Positions 55,052 through 64,000 of a stretch of DNA of 64,000 bases are shown in pieces. Origin of the DNA: Sphaeramia orbicularis (taxonomy: Eukaryota; Chordata; Actinopteri; Kurtiformes; Apogonidae); contig NC_043972.1 of assembly GCF_902148855.1 (NCBI RefSeq), positions 35,347,496-35,411,495 of the forward strand, in the 5' to 3' direction. The position numbers and the translations under genes were made by a program. The notes below the pieces were generated by a model that did no database searches, was not told where the DNA came from, and was given only the letters and a program-made list of their open reading frames with translations. The stretch's first letter is position 1; every line of letters begins with the position of its first letter.

Positions 55052-56237
55052 GAGGGCCGTTCACAGGAACAGTTTGACTTTGGATTTTATCACATAGAGC
55101 ACTGATAAGAGAAGAAAAGCTGAGTATTTTTGTCCCTCTTCCTCTCTCACTCCACCCTCCCTTTCTGTCTACCAGCCCACTTTCTGTCTCTCACCTTGGA
55201 AAGCTGTGGAAAGGAAGTGAGAGGTGGAAGGTGCAGAGGTGAGGAAGGAGTGTTGTAATAGGTTTGAAATGAGTTTAATGAACCATGCCGTGGTAATGAC
55301 ATGAATAATGGGCTCTTAGAATGTGACATAACAAATGGTGGCATGATTTAATCGATGTAAAACCAGGAGTGTCCATTAGTTGATGCAATTTACAGGCCTG
55401 AACAAGGTTGGCAGTGATGTATAACTTAACGCTCATAAAGGTGTGATCAGTTTCAGTGGAGGACAAATAGTTTAAGAGTTACTCATCATACGCTATCAAA
55501 ACTTGGAAAAGGGAGGCTTAGGGAGTCAAGAAAAATAACAAGTGCAGGAAATCATAGAGTGAAAAAAAAGAAAAGGCCAGGACTCGCTGCACTGGAATGC
55601 CTCTGTATCAAAGCTGACACTGTTTTTGATGAAGGGAAATTGGTTTAGTGTATGGCTGGGAAAGTTCCAAAAGTTGGGAAAAACTTTAGTTGGACCTCAC
55701 AAGGGGAAAGTGATATGTGGGTGTGTGTTTTCAGGTTAATGACTAATGGAGTTTACTGAGGACAAAGTCCACACCGGCACACACGAGCCTGAAACTAAGT
55801 GTGGATATAAATCTGTGTCCCTGTATTTGTTCAAAGAAAGGCTGCATCTGAGTGTTTGTCAAACTTAGACAGTTCAGGGTTTCTTGCTGAGCAGTGCGTA
55901 ACTATTTTGACATACTGGTCATTGGTTCTGATACTACAGCAAGGCATAAGACACAACTTTGACACAGTAGCCTATCTGTTTGTTTTTCTATCTAACTTTT
56001 TTCATAATATATTCTGAGACTAAATTAAAGAATGAATAAATGAACTGTTTTTTTTTTTTTCCAACATATAGTGCTGAAAAATTGTTTAAATCACCATTCA
56101 CATGTTCCATTTAATGTTTTGTTTTTTTTAAAATAGGGACTACCAGGGTGCTCATGGTGTTATACCTGCTGCAGTAAACTAGCAGAAGCTCTTACCTGTG
56201 CTCTGAACTCAGCCTTCTACTCATTATTGTGTTGCAG
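51863..56237 (+). other. Proposed cgn intron 1
   Basis: No nested gene recognised. A (GT)n repeat lies at 54981-55049. A minus-strand open frame at 54422-54724 has no splice support or recognisable similarity. Confidence 0.45.
54981..55049. repeat. (GT)n microsatellite
   Basis: About 34 GT units in the proposed first intron of cgn. Confidence 0.95.
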
Positions 56238-56238
56238 C

Positions 56239-59200
56239 ATGATGACACAGTCCTCGGGACGGAAGACGCCAGTGGACTATGGTGTCCAGATCCGCTTCAT
56301 TAATGACCTTCATGATAGTGGTGGGGGCCAGCCAGGGTATCAGCCCAGGACCAAGACTCAGACCACCTCCAAGTATGGCGTGGCGGTCAGGGTGCAGGGT
56401 ATTGCTGGTCAGCCGTATGTCGTTCTGAAGGATGGAGAGAAAGGAGATTCATATGGGGTCCAGCTCAGAACCCATTACCCCTCTGGTTACAGTAGCCTCC
56501 CCCGAAGGAGAGAACGAGCAGAATCTGGAACTGATGGGGGTGATGCAGGAGGCGGGGGAGGGCAGGGAGGAGGACTCCGAAGGGCCCAGTCACATGGGTC
56601 CCTACTGGACAGGGATGGAGAGATAGGAGCAGGCAATGATGATTTTCAGCTGTCAAGACCACCAGGAGATGGGAAGTCTGGTAGTTATGGTAATCTGGAC
56701 GGGGGGACAAGAGTAAAGGGAGAAAGGGAGCAGGCTCAAAATGTTGGTGGTAGAGAGGGGAACATGGAGAGGAATATGTGGCCCAGTTCATATAAAACAT
56801 TTCAAAACCCATCCTCACAAACGAATGAGTTTCAGTCTACTCACAAGCAGACTCCTGTTAACAGACTGATAAACAGGTTTGATGGAGGTCAGCAGAGAGG
56901 CCTCGCTCCTGCACAACAGGATCCCAGAACTGCATCTCCTCTCCCCAGCCCAAATCCATACACCTCACCTCCATCCTCAACACACAGCAGCCTGGGATGC
57001 AGCCAGGGTCCTGTCGACAAAGTTCCTGCACACTCTGCTAATCAGTGGACAGGGAGACGCACAGCTGTGGAGACACCACAGGCTAATCTCAAAGACACAC
57101 AAGTAAGGATCAAATGTTTCCTGGTTGGTAATTACATTTGATTTGTAGTGAGGTCCTCATGGTAAAGTACATGAAACACTGCAAGAGTAGTTTTCTGATC
57201 TATGTCTTAAGGTGACACCTGACCTTTTGCTGGACCAGGGTCAGAGTGCAGAGTTGAACAGCGAGGACGAGCAGATCATGCAGACTCTCTACAATATCCT
57301 GAGAGAAGGGTATAAACATTTTAAGCTTCTTTTGCTGGTTTAGGACTAAGAGATTTCTTTTATGCTGAAATAATGACCATGATTATTATAATGAATAACT
57401 ATGTGAATGTATCTTTTCATCTTCATTTTCATCTTTCCCCTAGGACAATCGAGAGTGATACTGTCATCAAGCACAAAGTCAGGGTCATCCTTAATACATT
57501 TCACAACCTCAAGGTTTGTCATCTGTAAAAATGTTATAGTCTTGTATGGGCACAAATTTACACGCCTTTGAAAAGACCACTGGTTCTACTTGTTTACTCT
57601 AGAAACTACTGACAGTATCCCTTCCCAAATTCCAAATGAAATTATTGTCAGTAAGAGAATTTATTTTGCACAAAATGGCAAATGGTCAAAATAACAAAGG
57701 GGGTTTTCAGTCACAACTTTGATCTGTGTTGACATCCCCTCCACCACTCTTTAACATTGCTGTTGGCTGCTTTATGCCACTCTGTTACTAAAATGCAAGC
57801 AGCTCAGCTTTGTTTGATGGCTTATGGCCATTTGGCTTCGTCTTGAACACATTCCAGAGGTTTTTAGTGGGGTTCAAGTCTGGGAATGTGAAGTGGTCTC
57901 TTCATGTTTTGTTTGTCAGATGTACAGATATCACAGGTAAACTGCTTATGTGTACTGTATGTCCTCATGAACCTGTTTTTTCTTCCAGTCCAAAGAAAAA
58001 GGCAGGGAAGATTGGATGAGAGAAAAGAAGGAGCTCGAGAGAAAACTGGCTGACCTAAAGACTACCCTGCAGCAGAATAGAAGGGTAAAAAAGCAGAGAC
58101 ACTTTCTGGTGTGAAATATCAGGAAATAGACACATGTAGAATGTGTGAGGGAGTTTTGTTGCCTTGGGTGACCTGCCATGCCTCGCTGAATTCACTTGGC
58201 TAATTGGAAGTGCCTGACACCAGGGATTGTTAACATTCAAAAAGTAGCCTGTCGCTTCAGCTCAGATCTAATTACATGGATAATATCCAGTGCAACATTA
58301 CAAACACTCATCCGTGGCCATGCAAAATGGATCATCAAATTAAAGAAATACTTGTAAAACAGTTGAGGTGATTTCTATACCTTAGCATTTTGATGCTTTT
58401 TCTTTAAAACTAACCAGGAGGACAGGGGGTTGCTTGGAGTGTGCTCCAGATTAATCCTCAGATTAATCCCTAAAACCCATTGGCCTGGTCAGAGGTGTAC
58501 ACACACACTATAATCTAACTTCACTAAAGACTAAATGTTGGTTTAAGGAAGTTGGGCATCTCTTAATCTCTAATGGCCCCTAAAACCTTAATCCATCGTG
58601 CATATTGATTGGTGAGCCCTTGCAGCCTGCTTGAATGTCTCCTAAAACCCCCATTGTTTTTCCCACTAGAGCTAACTGATGTCTAATGTTTCACTGTTCT
58701 CATTTATTCATCATTTGTGCTTGTGCCTAGGACTCCGTTAACAATTCTGATCCTGCTCTGAAAGCTGAGCTGGACTCCTGTCTGGATGAAAATCTGCAAC
58801 TCCGGGAGATACAGGACCGGATGAAGAAAGAGTTAAATGAAACACAATCCGAGTGAGGACACGCTGGCATACCCACACACTCACTCACACAGACAGGGCC
58901 ATGGTACCATTGTCTGTGAGTCAGAACACAGAGGAGTGAACAAGAAATGCTTTTTATTGTCAACCACACACTCTTTCACTATTTGATTAAACAAGCAGCT
59001 ACTGTAACTTGTTTAATAAGTGCATCAAAGCTGTTTTAACTCAAACAATCAGAAGTGTGAGTAATAGTGTGTCCTTTTTTCCCCATCACAGGCTGACTCA
59101 ACTGCGTATGGACAGGGAAAATGCAGAGACCCGGGTCAGGGAGATGGAGGACCAACTGGCTGAGTTTCAGGATGAACTGAGGAGAGAAAACAGCAACAAG

Positions 59201-62200
59201 GCGGTACTATACAAATATACTTACTCAGAAATGCACATTCAGATGATATAATTCAGGATTGCATTGCCCTGAGATGGCAACATATGAAGACAGGGAGACC
59301 CATACAAGCAGAGTGGATAAACTATTTTTACAACACATATTTATGTTTTCTGTTTTAAAGTGAGCAATAAGGTAACTCTGTATATTCCCTGTGTGTGTAG
59401 GACCTGATGTCTTGCCAGGCAGAGATGACAGAAGTGTACCAACTGAAACAAAAGCTGGAGGAGACGCTGAGGCAGAGGGAGAGAGAGCTAACGGCTCTGA
59501 AAGGAGCTTTGAAGGAAGAGGTGGCCTCACATGACAAAGAGATAGAGGCTCTCAGAGAGCAGTACAGTGTTGACATGGAGAAGCTTCGGAACAGCATGGA
59601 GCAGGTGTCTCAGGTACACGAGCTCACAGTTGGCCAAGTATCACCAACAGCTCATATGAAAAGATTAGGACGGAGTCAAATTGGATCAGTTGACTAAAAT
59701 TCGCAATACCTTCCACAAAGAGAACTTGCTGATGATGTTTGAGACATTGTATGACAGGCTGAATACCTCTGTCTCCCATTTTAGTCTCATGCAGGAATTG
59801 AGGCAGAGAGGCTTCGTGTAAACGCTTCAGTTCGCTCCCTTCAGCAACAGTTGGAAGACTGTAGAGACGAGAGCAGCCACTGGATGGAGCAGTTTCATAC
59901 CACCAGGGACGAACTTCGATCAACTAAACAGGAGTAAGTCAGTCAAACCCAACATAGTGTATATAATTCACAAACTGCATTCACCTATTCTGGATGAGGG
60001 ATTTCCAGTGGATTTACCTGGGTACGGATTTTGTCAGTCATCCTCTACACATTGTTGCATTTTACGCCCACTGCACTACTAATAAGTATCCATGTCTTTT
60101 CTTTCATTCTGCTTGGTCAATGTTTTTCTCTCTGTCAGAGAGCGACCCAGCAGCCCTGAAACACCGTGAGAGTCATTAGTTGAACCACATTTGTGTTTAG
60201 ATCAGACCTGTAGATGTGTTTAGTTTTGCTAACAATTGTCTCACTGTAGTTTTAAGGCCATCCACACATGATTCACAATTGGACCGTGTCTAACAGCGTC
60301 ATAATCATCTTTTACTTACAGGCGCATGCACAATTAGCTGAATTTTCTGCAGTAATTATATGTGATGCTTAATATGTGACTAATTGAGCCATACAGCTGT
60401 ACATACTGGAACTCTAGTTATACGGTTACACTTGTTTCTAATTCTCTACACACAATTAAAGTAGGAATAACAAGTAGCACAAAAGTTGTGTGGATGGTCT
60501 TTTTTGTGTTTTAGCAAAAAATTGTCTTGTAGATTTGTTAAATGTAAATTGTAAGTTGTTAATGTTGATTAATTTTGAGATGTTTGAAGATTAAATAATT
60601 AAAACTTACGTGCGATTTTACTACATCAGAGTAAATCAAGAACACTTCTCATGATTACCATATTTAATTAAACTCCTGCTAATCACATAATCAAGCGGTA
60701 ATCACATTGTTTTTGTGGTGCAGTTTGTTTTTACCAGTTGTATGTTTCCATTTTCAGACTCCTACAGTCACGCTTGGAAAAAGAGGAGTTTGAAGAGGAA
60801 CTGAAGGAACTTCAGGAGAAAGTGAGCTCCATGAAACAACAATTACCAGACGCTAGCCACACTCAAACTCTGAACCAGGTGCAGTTAACACGCGCACACA
60901 CACACACAGCCCAAGTGAATGAAGTGACTTCTTGTAAAAGCCATCATTTCACCTTCAAATTGGTTGTACTTCTGTTCAGGAACTCCAGCGATGTAACACT
61001 GACCTACGAAAGGCCAAGCTTGAGGTGGAGAAGCAGAGGACAGAGTACGACAAGAAGGTTATGGAGGTCATCTCGATTAAGAAAGGTCACCAGGACCAGG
61101 AAGCAGAACTGAAGTATGAGATCAACAGGTTAAAAGACCAGTTACAAAGGGCCAAAGAGGACTTTGCCAAGGCACAGGAGAAAAGCAAACGGGTTAGTTT
61201 AATCCGTACATTAGATTTAACAGTTTCAGATGTGCCTAACAAATAAGTGAATATACACTAAGTTTTTAATGCGATGGTTTTGCGTTTCTATTTTTTTTAT
61301 TTTTTTATTTTAATATATTAAATTCATCCATTTGCCTTTCCTCTGTATCTCTTTTTTCCTTTCTCTTTTCAGCTTCCAGATCCATCCACTGTCTCAGAGT
61401 TAGAGCAGAAGCTTGGCGAGGCGCAAAGTGAAGCCAGTCAACTCAAAGATAAACTCACCCTGGCTGAGGAGGAACTGGAGGCCAGTAAGACCCATCTACA
61501 CAGGTCTCAGGTGGACCTTAAGACTTTTGAGGATACGCAGCAGGAGCAGAAGGAGGCCAACATACGACTTAAAGAAAAACTTTCGCGTTTAGAGGTAAAG
61601 TCATATTCTTGTGTGCACGGCTTGTAATGCCTTGGACTGTTTTCATTTCAGTGTGTTAGATATCCTCAAAGGAGCAGATATGTTTAAGCAGAAATGAGCA
61701 ACTCTTGTGATTCCTTTAGGCTCAGCTGCTGACTAATGCTACAGAGAGTTCAGAGGCAGAGCTTGCCCTTCACGCCGAGGTGAGAGGGTTGAGATCTGAG
61801 ATAGATGAGGCTAAGAGAAAAGCTTCCAGACTGAGCCAAGAGAACAGTGAGCTCAGCCTGCGACTCCAAGACACAGAGAAAGACAGGGAGATGCTCAAAC
61901 ACACCATAAACCAGCTAGAAGACACGAAACAACAGCAGGAACGAACCCTGGAGAAACTCACCAAAGAGGTGAGATGGGAAGCGGGTTTTTATACCTTTGC
62001 AAATGATAAAACCCTGGAGCATCAGTTCTGCTCATTACCGAGTGTAAAGCAAAAAAAAAAAATCTCTCTCTGTTTACTTTTGTCTTCCCTCTCTCTGTCA
62101 GCATGAGTCTCTGACCATGTCCTTAAGAGAGGAGTTGCGGACTCTCAGGGTTCAGCTGGAAGAGCAAAGAGAGAGGGCACGCAAGGAAATGCAAGAGGTG

Positions 62201-63224
62201 CAACGTCACGGAAGCGATGCTCAGACGGAACTGGATAGAAGCCAAACAAATCTAAGGCGACTGGAGGAGGAGGTGCATGTTTGTATTTTAATGTTTGTGT
62301 GCATGTTTACTCTCAGATTTGGCTTGGTTGTTGTTTTTATTATGAAAATGATGTCTGATCTGAATGCTTCCAGTAGTTTAGAGATGGATGATTCATGGAT
62401 GACTGATCACACTGTGTATAAGAGCACACATTTTTTTTATGATAATAATTCAGTCTGGCATTATTGTTTTTCTCATTATGCCTCTAAATAGGTATCACGG
62501 CAGAAGAAGGAGCTTCTGCTGGTATGTGAGGAAAGAGACAACCACCAGCTGGATAAAGAGCTTCTGACAAACAGACTGCGCCATCTGGAGGGAGAGCTAG
62601 AATCCAGCAAAAACAGCCAGAATGAGAAAACCAGGGAGATTCGCATCCTGGAGGTAAGATATCTGTTCATATCCTGGTTTAGGAGAACAAACCTTCACTG
62701 TGGGGCTCTTAGCTGTCTATTTTAGCTCTTCTTTTGTAGAGAAATAGACTGGTAACATTTTACCCAGTGTGTGATATGAGGGTCCCTTCATATATTTCTG
62801 CACATTTACTTCTATCGAATCAGATGAGGGTAATAGATGAACATTTAGATATGAGTAATGAACACTTGATACACCATTATTTATCAGAGATTGTCATATT
62901 AAGAATTCTGGCTATATTTATTTTATATTAATATTTTTAGGATCTTGCATATGCCATTATGTGTAATCTTTAGAATAGAATCTAATTTTTATTGTCACTG
63001 TTACAGGAACAATGAAAATCAGTTTAGCAGCTCTGTTTCTGTTTAACAGCAGATTCTTAATGTAGAAAAAGAAAGACTGTATATAAAACTATCACATAAA
63101 AATTACACTGAAAATATATACTGAAAAATACTCACAATATACAAAATTACAAAGAAATCCTAAAATATACAAAAGGCCAACTCTATACCACAGATAGATG
63201 AAATTTATATACAACATATAAAGG

Positions 63225-63260
<36 letters not shown>

Positions 63261-63875
63261 TAGTTAGTTAGTTAAAGTAAAGTTAAAAACAAGGTGCATG
63301 AGTAATGAGTATTGCACTGATGGATGGTGAGTAGAGGCTGTAGTTGATTCTGTTTTGTTTTAGTCCTGAGTGGACATAGTCTTCTTGGAGCTATGGCCGT
63401 AATAAAATGGATATTTAACCTCTTTATCAGGATAAGCTGAAGCGTCTAGAGCTGGAGTTAGAGGAGGAGAAAAGCAGTGCGGAGATGCTGACAGACAGAA
63501 TGAGCAGGAGCAGAGACCAGATCGATCAGCTTCGCTCTGAGCTCATGCAGGAGCGATCGTCCAAACAGGACCTGGAGCTGGACAAGAACGCCATGGAGAG
63601 ACATGTACACACCATCTACGTCTACTCTTATATCTGACAAGTTCCACTGTCCGATTGTTTGCACTTTCAATATAATACATAAAGGTGGAACTAAGAATAC
63701 CTGTTTTGACTTTCCTCCTAAGTGTAGTTTGACGTTTGTTGACCTCTTATCTGCAGCTGAAGGAGCTGAGGAGTCGTGTGGCCGACATGGAGGGCCAGTC
63801 TCGCTCCTCAGTAGGAGTGTCCCAGCTGGAGAAAAAGATACAGGAGCTGGAAGAACGCCTTCGGAGCGAAGAGAG
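56239..63875 (+). CDS. cgn: Cingulin, tight-junction scaffold (C-terminus beyond the window)
   Basis: Sixteen coding exons, all GT-AG and in phase: 56239-57102, 57212-57309, 57444-57513, 57989-58084, 58731-58852, 59092-59203, 59401-59613, 59785-59933, 60758-60878, 60980-61192, 61373-61594, 61720-61968, 62102-62272, 62492-62653, 63431-63604 and 63757-63875. They encode about 1,051 residues; the last donor is in phase 2, so the gene continues. Human cingulin has about 1,200 residues, so roughly the last 150 are missing. The head (residues 1 to about 310) has VDYGVQIRF and the conserved block [14 protein letters not shown] (46-59), which carries the ZO-1 interaction motif. From about residue 330 the protein is coiled coil, with the very conserved [16 protein letters not shown]. 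Cingulin forms dimers at the cytoplasmic face of tight junctions, binding ZO-1, actin, microtubules and GEF-H1. The paralogue paracingulin is less likely because its N-terminus differs. Teleosts can carry two cgn copies, and I cannot say which this is. Confidence 0.95.
57575..57905 (-). mobile_element. Tc1/mariner transposase remnant in cgn intron 3 of the coding part
   Basis: On the minus strand, 57898 to about 57786 reads [20 protein letters not shown], which matches the C-terminal motif of Tc1/mariner transposases (SPDLNPIENLWNELK). The catalytic Glu of the DDE triad (the E in NPIEN) is Lys here. Weak similarity (EWWRGCQ) continues for about 25 residues. No terminal inverted repeats were found. 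It is antisense to cgn between the exons ending 57513 and starting 57989. Confidence 0.7.
62970..63380. repeat. Probable dispersed repeat with GT microsatellite in a cgn intron
   Basis: TTTTTATTGTCACTGTTACA, then an A-rich run of TATACAAAATTACAAAG-like units and a (GT)n tract (63233-63260), resembles a fish repeat that begins ATTTTATTGTCATTG. The family is not assigned. It accounts for most of the intron between 62653 and 63431. Confidence 0.4.
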
Positions 63876-64000
63876 GTAAATCTCCATTCTGAATAGGATT
63901 TGTTAACGGGGGTAAAAGGAACACCGACCTTTGGAAGCGTTCAGTGAGCTGGGAGATGCCCAGGACATAATGGAAATGGTTATTGAAAGGAAGAGTATTA

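Overview
The window is genomic DNA from a ray-finned (teleost) fish, probably a percomorph. The evidence is intron-containing vertebrate genes with GT-AG splice sites, dense CA/GT and tetranucleotide microsatellites, and interspersed repeats of types common in percomorph genomes (TTAA-ended MITEs, the CAGTGGTGGAA...TTCCACCACTG repeat, L2/CR1-like LINE tails, Tc1/mariner remnants). No bacterial, viral or retroviral feature was recognised. The organism call is inference.

Layout, left to right. (1) 0-11 kb: two small S100 calcium-binding protein genes in tandem on the plus strand, one S100A13-like (coding 6709-7120) and one S100A1-like (coding 10059-10484). Each has two coding exons, a poly(A) signal and a likely non-coding first exon. 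(2) 13.6-35.2 kb: chrnb2, the neuronal nicotinic acetylcholine receptor beta-2 subunit, minus strand, six coding exons with every splice junction in frame (544 codons). (3) 40.6-49.7 kb: she, an SH2-domain adaptor, minus strand, six coding exons (506 codons) with a polyglutamine tract. (4) 51.8 kb to the right edge: cgn, the tight-junction protein cingulin, plus strand. One likely non-coding exon and 16 coding exons are visible (about 1,051 residues), and the gene runs off the window before its C-terminus.

The set S100A13-like, S100A1-like, CHRNB2, SHE and CGN matches human 1q21.3, where all five have homologues, so the block looks like a conserved, compacted segment. The genes share no pathway: the S100 proteins are calcium sensors, chrnb2 is a synaptic ion-channel subunit, she is a phosphotyrosine adaptor and cgn is an epithelial junction scaffold. 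she and cgn are divergent, with start regions under 2 kb apart. chrnb2 and the S100 pair converge.

The rest is introns, intergenic DNA and repeats. The most informative repeat result is a family of four copies, about 460-540 bp each, with TTAA-bounded terminal inverted repeats (205-740, 24259-24789, 40907-41368, about 43789-44270). I read it as a piggyBac-type MITE. Others are a long inverted repeat ending about 35 bp from a chrnb2 splice donor, two opposed copies of a hAT-like repeat in one she intron, a second hAT-like MITE, an L2/CR1-like LINE 3' end, a Tc1/mariner transposase remnant and a tRNA-like sequence. I did not find a convincing novel multi-gene system. The window looks like a normal vertebrate gene block with unusual details, listed as findings.
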